A stretch of DNA of 15,175 nucleotides from Pyropia haitanensis (lineage: Eukaryota > Rhodophyta > Bangiophyceae > Bangiales > Bangiaceae). A program made the translations under genes and the position numbers. The DNA lies in assembly GCA_008729055.1 (NCBI GenBank), contig SDUX01000111.1:1-15175 (forward strand), in the 5' to 3' direction. The notes under the pieces are model-generated. The model ran no database searches. It saw only the letters and a program-made list of their open reading frames with translations, and was not told the DNA's origin. Below are positions 1 to 9,373 of the stretch, piece by piece (positions within the stretch are counted from its first letter, which is position 1; every line of letters starts with the position of its first letter).

Positions 1-735
1 GCGACGCGCCGGCGGGTGGCGGTGGCCGGTGGTGGCCCTGGCACCGCGGGGAGGGGGGGGGGGGCAGGGGGGGGGGGCCCGCCACGAGGGTGGTGCCGGC
101 GCCGCCGCCCACACCTCCTGCTTGATGCGGGGGGTGGCGGCGGCGGCGGCCGGTGGGGGCGGGGTGGTGGCCCCGCCAGCGCCACCGCCCGTGCCGTCCC
201 GCGGCGGGGGGGCGGGGGTGGTGGGGACTGGGGGGGGCGGTGCCAACGGTGGCGGCGGCGGGGTCCCGCCCGTCGCCCGCCGCCACCGCCGCCGCCGCCG
301 CCGCCTCCACCGCCGCCGCGCCCGCCGCCCCCCCGGTGCCGGCGGCCCCCACCGCGGCAGCAGCCCCATTGGCGGCGGCGGGTGCGGCGGCCAGCGGCGG
401 CGGCGGCGGCAACGGCTGCGTCGACGGCGGCGACGGCGGCGGCGGCGGCGACGACAACAGCACCGCCCACGGCGGCGGCGGCGACCCGCCACCCGCAGAC
501 GGACGGGACGGCGGGGCGCCGCCGGCCGGGGCGGCCGCCTCGAGTGCGCCGCCGCCGCCGCCGCCCAACCCCCCCCCCCCCCCCCCCCCCCACAACGCCG
601 CCGTCCGCCCCGCCCGCCCCCTCCCCCTCGACCCCTCGCCGGGACGGCCGCGCGGCACCTTCCCCCGACCCCCCTCCCCCCCACCCCCCCCCACGCGGGG
701 GCCGGGGCACCCCAAAGCGGCTGCCCGACCCGACG
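1..735. other. GC-extreme low-complexity DNA, possible coding-exon fragment
   Basis: The stretch is almost entirely G and C, with runs of CCG/GGC triplets, poly-G tracts and a C23 run at 569-591. All three forward frames stay open for several hundred bases, which follows from the lack of A/T and is weak evidence for coding. The frame read from 153 gives Ala, then Gly, then Asp/Asn-containing, then Pro-rich blocks. That resembles the disordered segments in the recombinase protein further right, so this could be the 3' part of a host or element exon entering from the left edge. No domain, splice site or start supports that firmly. It could equally be non-coding repeat DNA. Confidence 0.4.
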
Positions 736-2340
736 GGATGAGGTGCACATTGTTGGGAGACGCGATCCCCAACCGCATTCATGGAATATCACCTTCGGCA
801 GCGGATCAAAGCAATCGTTTCCTGCCACGTCTCTGACCTCTCAATGGCTGGATCTCGCTAAATTGAGCCGGTGCCCAATCCCGATGAAAGGGGTTGGTCC
901 AGCCCAGCCCCCATTCTGAAAAAAAAATGGGTGCCAGTGTGGACCAACCCCATCCTTCGAAACGAATATGTTGTGTACTTACCACAACTCGATGAATCAG
1001 ATTCACGATATATGGTCGCCGTTGGGGTCGCCGCTACGGTGCTTTTCCAAAAAGTGACCGCCCAAGAAGTCGCGATCTTTTACTTATCGCAGGTGGACCG
1101 GCTAGATCGCGAGTGTCCCTGCGCCAATGAGTGTTCTGAACGATGTGGCCCGGTGGAGGGCAGATGGGTGGCCGACACGGTCTGGCGGGAGCAAGGGACT
1201 GGCAGAGAGTGTGGCTGCAAGCCCTGCCTGAGTTCTTGAGCATCACATCGATCGACCTGGTCAGTTCCTATTGCCGTGAACACCTCTGAACCCGATGAAA
1301 AACAAGGGCTTGGTATCTTGTACAAGTGTGAATCGAGATAGAATCAATCCGTGTCCAAAGCTGTATTGCTCAAAGCCGTTCAACAAGAGCCGCAGATGGC
1401 ACGATCTCGTCAGGGAAACGGTTCCGTTCATCGGGGTAGGCAATGGTAGTAAATAAGGGGATAGGATGGGTTCGGCGAGACATCCCGGGGTTGGATTCGG
1501 GAACGGAGTTGGGTCAATATTGAAACCTTCTCACGTCCAAGTGAAGTGTTACACCACTGATTGCGTACTGCTGAGGTCTCTTGCTGATAAGTGGATAGAC
1601 TTGACAGATGTGGGCCTGTGGTTGGCTGGGGAAAGGAGTGAGCTGTCTCGGCGAGGCTCGTTGGCGCGTGTGATGGCGCGATAATGGCGCCACAATGCAT
1701 CACGGTTCCAACGATGATTGGGTGGACGGGCAGACACCTGCGCGGGAGATATAGGCGACGGGGTGAGAGCGACTTGCGCCGTTGCTGGCAATCAAAGAGA
1801 GGCTTGCAATGCGCCGTGGTGGGTGGCCAGAGCTGCCGCGGCGTCGGATATCATTGGCTGCGCGAGTGGGCCGGGCTGTGGAAGAAGGTGAGGCTGGGCT
1901 AGACAGTGTTGCGTGTTCGGCTCTGCGAGAATCCTGGTGTGTTCATTGGTTGTGTGGCGGGCATATCGTCAAGAACCTGAGCACCCTCAATAATTTCCCA
2001 ATACGGGCGCCTATTGCGGAATGGCTGAATGGATGGGGCTGCTATTCCGGCTGAACACACTCCTGGATGCGCTGAAGAATTCTGCCCACAAGAGGCTTGC
2101 GTGGCCTGGCAGTGACTGCGAGAGACTGCTCCGTTGCCTGTTTGGCCGAGCTCTCTGAGCCAATCGGGGAACACAGTTTGTGGCAGCTGGTCGTGCGAGC
2201 CAGTGCCACTGCTTAGTGCGGCGGCTAGCCAGGCGTCGGCGGGGACGAGACCGTATAGAGCCACGATTAACTGTGGCTCAGGCATGACAGCTAGCGGGAG
2301 GCCGCCCTTTCCCGGGCGGACCTGGGCTGCGAACATGTGT
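736..2340. other. Intergenic stretch of balanced composition, no recognisable gene
   Basis: Base composition drops sharply from the GC-extreme left flank to a mixed sequence in which stops occur in every frame. The longest open stretches, such as the minus-strand one at 1899-2336, encode nothing I recognise: no domain motif, no repeat and no membrane or signal pattern. The only clear structure is the hairpin at 890-951. The region may be host intergenic DNA or an old eroded element. Confidence 0.5.
890..951. repeat. Hairpin with perfect 12-bp arms
   Basis: GGGGTTGGTCCA at 890-901 is the exact reverse complement of TGGACCAACCCC at 940-951. Inside these arms, GCCCCCATT and AATGGGTGC can pair further around an A-rich loop (918-927), giving a long imperfect stem of about 62 nt. 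It could be a small foldback element, a structured RNA precursor or a transposon-end relic. No flanking gene suggests a role. Confidence 0.7.
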
Positions 2341-3232
2341 TACAGTGTGACATGGCACTTGGCAGGCAGCGCAAAGCGCAGTCTACTCCCCGGCCCGCAT
2401 CCCGCCGTCCATCCCCCTTCGCCCCTCCCCCTCTTGGCAACCCCCTCCCGCTTCACAATGGCTGTCCTCCGCACCCGCGTGGTGGTCGAGGTCACATCGG
2501 TGGCGGTGGCGGTGCAGTCCGTCCTCCTGGCGGCGGCCGCTTCAGCAGACGGGCGCGCCCGGGCGTGGCCCGCTGGCGGCCGCCGCAGTCGGCGGCAGCT
2601 GGCCCCTGACGCGGGCGCGCCCGCCCGCTCACCCGACCGCCCACTGTCGCCGCCGGCACCGCCACGTGGGGGCCCCCCCACTCCTAGCATCTCCCATTGC
2701 CGTCGCGTCAATGCACCTCCCTCCCCCCCTCCCTCTCCTTGAGCACCCGCGCGGGCGGCCCCGGCGAGCGGTAGGCGCCCACGGGAGCATGAGTGGGGGG
2801 GGACGGCGGGGAGGAGGGTGGTGATGCCCCCGTCCCTTACCGTCAACATTGCCGCTGTACCGCGGCGGTGACGGGACGGGGACAGGGGTGGGAATCCCGC
2901 CGCTCTAGGGGGATGGGGGCGGGGTTGATGGCAGGGGTGGGGCGCGCCGCGCGGTGGCGGCCGGTGGAAATGGTTGGGGGCCGGGGGGGGGCGTGCCGCG
3001 CGGTCGCGGCCGCTGGTCATGGACTCGGCGCCTTTCGGGGCTGGCCTTTGCGTCGTGGGGGGGTAGAAGAGTACTGGCCGCCACGCACGGTGGGGCCCGG
3101 TCAAGGGGGTGTGAACGCGGAGGGCGCACGAGGGTTTTTCCGGGAGTGGGGGTGGAGAGAGTGGAGCAGTGAAAGCAGTGAGGATTCTGCGCTGTTTCTA
3201 AAGACAGTTTACGCCGCCACGTCAGGGCATCT
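2341..3232. other. GC-rich stretch downstream of the transposase relic, no convincing gene
   Basis: The region is GC-rich and Pro/Arg/Gly-coding in most frames on both strands. An open frame on the minus strand at 2340-3104 has no recognisable domain and a composition expected of any GC-rich DNA. The segment lies 3' of the minus-strand transposase. It may therefore include that element's 3' untranslated end and terminus, but I found no terminal repeat shared with the other side. A nested hairpin lies at 2828-2881. Confidence 0.5.
2828..2881. repeat. Nested three-segment hairpin
   Basis: Three consecutive paired segments share one axis: CCCCGTC (2828-2834) with GACGGGG (2875-2881), CCGTCA (2840-2845) with TGACGG (2869-2874), and GCCGC (2851-2855) with GCGGC (2862-2866). 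The right side is almost bulge-free, while the left side has 5-nt internal loops. In DNA this GC-rich some stem formation can arise by chance. Confidence 0.5.
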
Positions 3233-5717
3233 TTATACAGCGAGACGCAAAGACCGCGACGTCCAGGGGTAGAACACATTGGTGAAGAAGCGTGCACGAT
3301 GACGCTCGTCGGACGTGTCTGGTACAGTTGACGGCACAGCACGGACGCCCAAGCGGCGGCCGAGGTCCCACCAGTCCGAGTGGATCTGCTCCAGGCGGAG
3401 AATGGCCGACGTCTCCACGACGGCCAGCTTGGGCCAGTCGTCGTCCCAGCTGGCAAAGTCCCAAGCCAAGCGCTGGCAGCCAAAGGCAGTCAAAACGCAC
3501 CCGTTTCGTGGCGTCTCCTTCCGCAAACACTGCACCACCACACGCTGGCAAGCACCGCCGTCGACGCCGCGTAGCACCACGCGGACCAGCCCCCACAGCA
3601 CCTCGCCGTCGGCACCCACAAACCTGATGTGTGAGTGCTAGGGCGCCGCGCGGAAGTCGTTGGTGCCACGCACATTCTGCACCATCGCGCGCGCCCCCCA
3701 CTCGAAAGTGGCCTTGATCTGCGTCGTGTTGGCAACGGCCAGCGTGCCGTCCATGCCGACTTCCAGGCAGGCGGGGAGAGCCGCCAGTCCCGGCTGGGCT
3801 GCAACAGCGGCCGCGCTGACGCGCACGCCCCGCGCCCCAACCCTGGGGTCAGCCTCGGCCGCGCCGCCCGCCGCATCGTCGTCCACGCCCGCCGTGGCGC
3901 GCGCGTCCTTGTCTGCGTCCCGCTCGGCCCTGTCCAGCCTGTCCAGCACCTCTGACTTTGTCTCCTCAGCGCGCAGCAGCTGCAGCATCAACGAGGGCCC
4001 GTGCTTGTTGGTGCGACGGTACATCATCTTGCCCGCCGGGTGGAGTGACTCGTTCTCACTCGTGTCTCCCTCCCACAGGTTGCCGCGCCTGGTCAGCTCC
4101 TCGTGCACGTGGTACATCAGCCGGTGAAGCTTGGTTGTATGGACGGGGCCCAGCAGGACCTGGATCATATCCCCCAACATCTTGGCCACGTCGGCCACCT
4201 CCACCGCCTCCGACTCGGTGGTGACAGTGTGGTTCGCCCGGTTGTCCCCATAAAAAACAGACCGTTGACTTTAGCGGCCACGCAAAACATCCGCAGCACG
4301 GCGTCCTCGATGGGCACCTCCCCAAAGAGAGAGTAGTAGGGGGAGCCCGCCGACGTGTCCACGCCCTCAACAGGCCTGGCAAGCTCCTCCATCTCCAAGC
4401 ACACCTCCTCGTACGTCCCATCTCCCCAGCCATCGTCCATGTCCGCGTCCGCCGGATGACCGCGGGGCAAATTGGCCTGCAAGGACGGCGGGGCCTGGTT
4501 GGGAGGCGCCACGATGCCGCGGCACACGGCCGGGCCGAACAGGCCTGCCACCATGTGGGGCCACTCCACACAGAAGTGCCGCCACTGGCGGCCCGTCATC
4601 GTGGCCTGCGTGACAGTCATAGGCACAAAACAACTGCATGATCGTACAATGGTGCAACCAGCAAACACAAAGATGATGGCGTATGAGTTTAAGAGACCCC
4701 AGAGCGCTCACTCAACGACGCAGCCGACGCCCACCACACGCAAGGGGCATCACACATGCACACAAGCTCTTGAAAGCGCAGTCAGCCGCACTCATTGAGG
4801 ACATACCCTGGTGCGACGGGAGACGCGCGGCAGAGAGGCCCCAACTCAAAGCCGCGACGGTTGACTGCGTCCAGGGTCTCCTGGACGCTGCCAAGGACGG
4901 CACGGTTGTCCGGACAGACGGCCTGCAGCATTGAAGGCAGTCGCTGCGCGAGCAACCTCAAAACACCAAGCTTCCACACGTGGAGGGCATCGAAAGAGAT
5001 GATGTCGTACATGGCGAGGGTCCCGGTGCTCAAACCGTGTACAGCCCCCAGAGCAGGAACAAACGGGAGCGCACTGGTAGCGCGTGCAAGCGCCACTCGT
5101 GTGCGCGGGCGCCCATCGGCCTCCCGTGCCTCAGCCGCCGCCACTTGGGCCTCAAGGGTGCTGACGACCGGGCGCGGCACCGCCGTGCAGCTGGGCGCGG
5201 CCGCCACGTCGCGCGGCGTCAGGCAGTGGGTGCAATTGAAGTTGCTTCGGTCACCCATCAGCGCCATTATGGCACGCTCCTCCACCTGGTCCGTCACGAC
5301 GCCCAGCACACGCGGCACCAGCAGCACGCGGCCCAAACCTGGCAGGTTGACCCAGACGCCGTGATGACTGGCCTGCACGACCCCCTGCAGCATCACCGCC
5401 AGGCAGCGCTGCAACATCTCGTTGCGCGCGTCACTCACAGCCAACCGGGCGCGGGCACTTCTGACGTTGCCCACCACCCTCGGGATGTGAGGAACGTGGC
5501 CGACGTTCATCCAGCGGCCGCCCCCATCGCGGACGTTGACGACCAGCATCCTCACGGGGTAGATGGTGAAACCTCCAGACCAGGACGCCTGTGTAAGGAT
5601 ATGCCCCTTAAATCCCCAAGACTGGAGCCTAGGGGATAAGGACTGGGGCCTCTCCTTCCCTGTCCTTCTCAGCCAACTCCTTCCAAGACGCATCAACTCC
5701 AAAGTAATCTGGGGCAT
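3233..5717 (-). pseudogene. KDZ/Plavaka-like DNA transposase, decayed and probably N-terminally truncated
   Basis: This is a relic of a large cut-and-paste transposase. Reading from 5717 leftward, residues 46-70 carry a WSGG...YPV...NVRD block. Residues 139-165 hold a GVVTDQVEER acidic motif (D143) followed by a CTHC pair (C162, C165). D243-A-L-H246 starts the 'D-x-L-H...GV' block. After an intron, exon 2 gives a TGRQWR block, then KLHRLMYH, then an ENESLHPAGKMMYRRTN block, the expected site of the catalytic Glu. The C-terminus ends RFFTNVFYPW. This order matches the KDZ/Plavaka transposase class known from fungi, algae and animals. The copy is broken by a one-base frameshift in the T6 run at 4252-4257 and by TAG at 3638-3640; the frame stays open for another 134 codons. 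The first ATG is at 5717, but an acceptor-like site at 5589-5594 precedes the conserved part. No upstream exon with the first catalytic Asp is visible, so the 5' end is probably lost or behind a long intron. Class assignment is firm; the exact family is not. Confidence 0.8.
4634..4806 (-). other. Predicted 173-nt intron in the transposase relic
   Basis: On the minus strand exon 1 ends ...cca gg and is followed by GTATGT (4806-4801), a strong donor. Without splicing the frame stops 8 codons later at 4782-4784. A pyrimidine/TG-rich tail ends in CATGCAG (acceptor AG at 4635-4634). Joining there restores a Gly codon and puts exon 2 in the frame that contains the conserved TGRQWR block. A second acceptor, CACGCAG at 4606, lies nearer the block but does not keep frame with this donor. 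The intron shows the host has spliceosomal splicing. Confidence 0.65.
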
Positions 5718-5929
5718 GCCGCGGTGTCCGTCCGATAATCTACTACTAACGGACGGTCAGCACGGGAGCCGCGGATTGGCTAACCGACACTACCCTGACT
5801 CATCTGCCGACGGGTACAGTCTCCAACGGATCAACGGACTAACGGACCAAAAGACGAGCCACATCTCTGACGCGTCAGCAAGCCGGAACAATCTCCCCGT
5901 GGACCAATGGGAGCGACAAGACTTGCTGA

Positions 5930-6007
5930 CCCACGGGAGATATTCGACCCGAAGACTGGCGTCTGCTTACACGCCTCTGAGGCTTTTCGGGTCGAATGGC
6001 GCGTGGG
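5930..6007. repeat. Branched (T-shaped) palindrome
   Basis: ATTCGACCCGAA (5942-5953) pairs perfectly with TTCGGGTCGAAT (5986-5997). Outside it CCCACG (5930-5935) pairs with CGTGGG (6002-6007) across an internal loop. Inside the main stem lie two smaller self-complementary parts, AGAC-tggc-GTCT and GCCT-ctg-AGGC, so the whole can fold as a three-way junction. Single-stranded or extruded DNA of this shape is typical of hairpin telomeres and of some transposon ends, but nothing here proves such a role. Confidence 0.6.
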
Positions 6008-6100
6008 GCCAGCCGCGCGCCGCTACGAGCGCCGCACACCGTCCCCCCCCCCGTTTGGGGCTTTCTGGTGGGGCGCCTTGGGGCGCACACGCCCACCCTT

Positions 6101-6136
6101 GCTTTGTTCTGAGAGCCCATGCTTTGTTTTGAGAGC
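6101..6136. repeat. Two-copy 20-bp direct repeat
   Basis: GCTTTGTTCTGAGAGC (6101-6116) recurs as GCTTTGTTTTGAGAGC (6121-6136), one mismatch, 20-bp period. It lies about 70 bp upstream of a TATA-like box and could be a duplicated upstream promoter motif. No known factor site is evident. Confidence 0.6.
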
Positions 6137-6177
6137 TTTGGTGCCGTCCACCGGCACGACGGGCAATTGCATGCTTT

Positions 6178-6212
6178 GGGGCACCCTGGGTGCCCCCCTG
6201 GGGGTATATAAT
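6178..6212 (+). promoter_or_regulatory. Palindrome plus TATA-like core promoter
   Basis: GGGGCACCC-T-GGGTGCCCC (6178-6196) is a perfect 9-bp palindrome about a single base. It overlaps a second one, CCCCC-T-GGGGG, and runs straight into TATATAAT at 6205-6212. A start of transcription near 6235 would give a purine-rich leader (acagacagagacacaaag) leading into the pyrimidine-rich repeat block. This suggests a non-coding or element transcript reading rightward. Sequence alone cannot show activity. Confidence 0.45.
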
Positions 6213-6380
6213 GCGTGAGTGTGGGCGCCACCGGGAGAGACCTCGGGGGAACAACCACAGACAGAGACACAAAGACCTCCCTTACCTTCGACCCCCTCGA
6301 CCCTCACCGACGTCACGCCCATCCTCTTCCCCACCCCCATCACCGTCATCCCACCCGTCACCTTCCCCGCGCCCGGCATC

Positions 6381-6782
6381 CTACTATAAGAATATACACG
6401 GAGGACGTAACCCCCCCCTCTGGGACGTCAGAATCGCTTGGTTCGTCAGATGACGAACCCTCGATTCCAGCCGATTTGGACGAACCCTCGTCTGGACGTC
6501 CCATTGGCCGGTACGTCCGATTCGGGCCCGAGAGGACGTACCCTCCTGAGATGCGTTCTTGGGCGTCCCCCCCCCCTCCCCCTACTATAAGAATATACAC
6601 GGAGGACGTAACCCCCCCCTCTGGGACGTCAGAATCGCATGGTACGTCAGATGACGAACCCTCGATTCCAGCCGATTTGGACGAACCCTCGTCTGGACGT
6701 CCCATTGGCCGGTACGTCCGATTCGGGCCCGAGAGGACGCACCCTCCTGAGATGCGTCCTAGGGCGCCCCCCCCTCCTCCCC
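6381..6782. repeat. Two-copy 201-bp tandem duplication
   Basis: The 201-bp unit starting CTACTATAAGAATATACACG at 6381 is repeated from 6582 with only a few substitutions and small length changes in its C-run tail. Each copy contains several degenerate GGACGTA...GGTACGTCC and GACGAACCCTCG sub-units. The high identity shows a recent duplication. The period is a multiple of three, so a long frame survives across both copies, but sub-unit relatives elsewhere in the block fall in other frames. Confidence 0.85.
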
Positions 6783-6849
6783 CTCCTGGACGTCAGAATC
6801 GCAGGTACGTCCTCTCAGGGGCGGTCATTTTCGAGAGTGCCCCTGCCAT

Positions 6850-7880
6850 AAAATTGGTGCGCACTTCCGCCCCCCCCCCCCGCTCCCGTCCTCCCCGCCC
6901 CCTCCTCCGCTATTGCCCTCCCCCCCCCCCCCCAGTCTCTTGCTGTGCCCCTCCTTCCCCCTCCATTTGTGCCTCCCAGTCTTCTCGCCCTTCCCTTCTC
7001 TCCCTCCAATGCCTCAACCCCCCACTCGGTGTGCACCCCAGCTCTCTTCCCGCCTCCCCCCTCCGTTTTCCTGTGCCCCATCTTGCCCCCTCCATTATGG
7101 TGCTTCCCACATTTCCCGCGTCCCCTTCCCCCGTGCCCCTCCTCCCCCCCGTCTCCCCTTTCATCTTTCCTGTGCCCCGCCTTCCCCTCCGTTCCATACC
7201 TCGCAGTCTGTCGCCCTGCCCTCTCGACCTCCCCGTCCTCCCCGCCCCTCTCCCAGTCTATAGCTGTGCCCCTTCTTCCCCCTCCATTTGTGCTTCCCAG
7301 TCTTTCCGCCCCTCCCCTTCTCTCCCGCCAGTGCCTCGTCCTTCAACTCGGTGTGCACCCTCGCCCTCCCCGCCCCCCCCTCCCATCCCTGTGCCCCTCC
7401 CCCTCGCCCCGTGCATCATTGTGCCTCCCAGCCTTTCCCCCTCCGTGCCCGCTGTGCGAGTCCTCCCCCCCTCCTCCCCCCCAATTATCCTATGCCCCTC
7501 CTTCTCCTCCCACTTATGCCTCCCAGTCTTCCCGCCCTCCCTCGCCTCCCCTCCAGTCTTACCACCCTACCCCGCCCCCCGCCTCCCCTCCCCTTCTTTG
7601 TTGTGTTCTCCCCGCCCCCTGCATTATCAGTGTGCGTCCCGGTGTTCGCGCCCCCCCCGTCCCCTTTCCCAGTCCTCCCCTCCGCCCCCCGTCCCCTCCT
7701 GTCCGTGCCCCTCCTCCCCGCCCCCTGCCTTTGAGTTCTTTCCAGTCTTCCTGCCCTCCCCCGCCCCCCCTCCCGTTTCCCCTGTTTCCTCCCCCCCCTG
7801 CCCCCTGCGTTATCGTGCCTCCCAGTTTTCCCGCGCTCCCTCCCTTTTTCCTATATTCCCCTGCCTCCCGCGCCTGGCGC
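6850..7880. repeat. Pyrimidine-rich degenerate minisatellite with 321-bp higher-order period
   Basis: Over about 1 kb the plus strand is overwhelmingly C and T. A core GTGCcTCCCAG followed by TCTTCCCGCCC-like sequence recurs near 6969, 7100, 7290, 7421, 7517 and 7815. Spacings of 131, 190 and 131 bp show a higher-order unit of about 321 bp. The block CTCCATTTGTGC...CTCGGTGTGCACCC at 6961 is repeated at 7282. A plus-strand frame stays open from 6215 to 8416 because C/T-only codons cannot form stops. The Ser/Pro/Leu-rich product is better explained by composition than by coding. Confidence 0.75.
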
Positions 7881-8002
7881 ATGCCCCCATGGCGAAACCA
7901 TTCCTCCCTCGTTTCGCAGTGTCGCGTTTCCCACCCCTCCCCCCTCTGTCTCCTTCCCCTCCCATCAACCGGGTTAGATGCGCGGGGGAAAGAACCTTCC
8001 TC

Positions 8003-8326
8003 AGGACGTCAATACCGCGGGTGAGCCCCCCCCCACCCCCCCTCCCGTTGCGATTTTTTTTGAGGCTCATTGACCACGTCCCGCGTCCGATGCCTGTGGC
8101 TCCCCCTCCCCCCTTCCCCCGAATGGCGCCTAAGAACACCTTCCCTCTCGGACGATCCAAATCTGGCGCACGTCCTTCCTTCCGAATCCCACTGTTTCCC
8201 CCCCCCTCGAGGACGTACCCCTCTCTGGACGTCAATTTCGCGGGTACGTCCTCCGAGCCCCCCCGCTGTAAGTTCTCTTCTGGGAGGACGTACCCCTCTC
8301 TGGACGTCAATTTCGCGGGTACGTCC
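8003..8326. repeat. Right-hand copies of the GGACGTACCC hairpin repeat
   Basis: Two 42-bp units at 8210-8251 and 8285-8326 are identical and 75 bp apart. Each is an inverted repeat, GGACGTACCC ... GGGTACGTCC, around a 21-nt loop that contains the palindrome GACGTC. In the first copy the arms reach 12 bp (8209-8220 with 8242-8253). A diverged relative lies near 8003. Related half-sites occur on the left of the pyrimidine block (6403, 6530, 6604, 6786-6812), in the same orientation. Confidence 0.8.
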
Positions 8327-8419
8327 ATCTCGGTTGGATCCTCCCTTCCGAGTCTGTCGGGCGCCAATCCCGTGCGTTGCCCCCCCTCCACGTCTGGCTG
8401 GCTCCCCCTCCCCTAAAAT

Positions 8420-9373
8420 ATTGTCCCAGAATAAACCGCGTGTCGGATGAACTCACCCCGGGGGCAGGCACGCTTCTCCGTGTCTATCCCCCTCGACCCT
8501 GTCGCCCCACCTCCCAAGGGCAACCGCGTGCGATCGCCCCCCCCCCCCCCCGCCCTCAGCATTCACCTGCCTTGCCCGCATCTCATTTGGCACTCACTCC
8601 CCCAGCGTGCGCCCTACCACTTTTGGGCGTCCATCGTCGGCCCCGAGACGAGTGCGCAGCCGGCGGCTCGCCATGTCGTGGGTGTAGACGTCCCCCCTCA
8701 GCCAGCCCCTTTTTTTCACACGTGCGACTGTGCTGTTCGACCCGCGGCGGGCCATCCACCCTTGTGCTGTACGATACAAACGCGTGGTGCGCAGCCCGCC
8801 CAAACGCAGCGTGCCAACTGGTGGCGGCCGACCAGGCGCCACGCGTCATTCGAGATGGACGCGGGCTCCCGCGTGGCCTGATCCACTGCTGCTCGTCCGC
8901 ATCCCTGCGTGGATCTCAACGCGATCGGCAGCGCGCTGGTGCGTCCCGGTTGCGCATTTGACGTGCAATCACTTTCTGGTACACACCCTTCTACGTAAAT
9001 GGATATTGTGTCACTTAATTTGTTGCTCGACACGCACGTCAACTACGCACTTGCTCCACGTACGCGGCCGCTCCGTGCTCTCTCTGGGGCTGAAATGACC
9101 CGGTGAGCGTCCGTCAGGCGGCGTACACCACCCCCTTGCAATGTTCAAGTACGCTGACATAGGCGATTGTTGACGAAAAAAGTACACAAAAGGTCGACAA
9201 GTACTATAATTTCATTTGGAAGGTCGGCTCTGTCAGTACACAGTCCCGCCTGACGCCAAATTACAACGGTATTGTAAATCTTAGACGATCCGACACCCAA
9301 ATAAGTCCAGAGGCGGGACGAGTACTAGTCAGGCATGACGAGATTGACCTTGACGTTCCGGCATGTCTGAACC
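8420..9373. other. No recognisable gene; probable upstream flank of the recombinase-helicase element
   Basis: The left half is C-rich without a convincing frame. From about 8960 the composition becomes more balanced, with stops in all frames. Small repeats are visible: AAGTAC recurs near 9147 and 9199, TTACAA-cggta-TTGTAA forms a short stem near 9263, and GTCCCGCCT (9243-9251) is inverted as AGGCGGGAC (9311-9319). The element's left terminus may lie here, but no target-site duplication can be assigned because the right end is outside the window. Confidence 0.45.

Larger units (their letters stand above)
5718..6177. other. Non-coding stretch upstream of the transposase relic, rich in short repeats
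   Basis: No gene is recognisable on either strand, and I could not find the missing N-terminal exon of the transposase here. Around 5740-5850 the motif AACGGAC/AACGGAT recurs several times. At 5930-6007 there is a branched palindrome, and at 6101-6136 a short direct repeat. The region could be the terminal part of the transposon or a boundary with an unrelated element. Confidence 0.5.

Noticed and set aside
16..919. Three overlapping plus-strand frames of 227-296 codons
   Set aside because: All are open at once because the DNA lacks A/T. Products are Gly/Arg/Pro/Ala low complexity without any domain. Only a fragment of one could be real, and it is noted as such.
1899..2336. 145-codon minus-strand frame in a balanced-composition region
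   Set aside because: It lacks any motif, promoter or partner. Its length is only moderately above chance, and I could not support a function.
2340..3104. 254-codon minus-strand frame
   Set aside because: No recognisable domain, Pro/Arg/Gly-rich, and overlapped by equally open frames on the other strand. This is typical of GC-rich non-coding DNA.
5588..5717. First 43 residues of the transposase frame as true protein N-terminus
   Set aside because: This part does not resemble the class, and an acceptor-like TTACACAG precedes the conserved block. It was kept in the feature span only because the frame is open with an ATG.
6215..8416. 733-codon plus-strand open frame, Ser/Pro/Leu-rich, containing a duplicated 67-residue segment
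   Set aside because: It has no ATG at its start. Length follows from C/T-rich codons that cannot be stops. The DNA repeats inside it recur in other frames, so conservation is at the DNA level.
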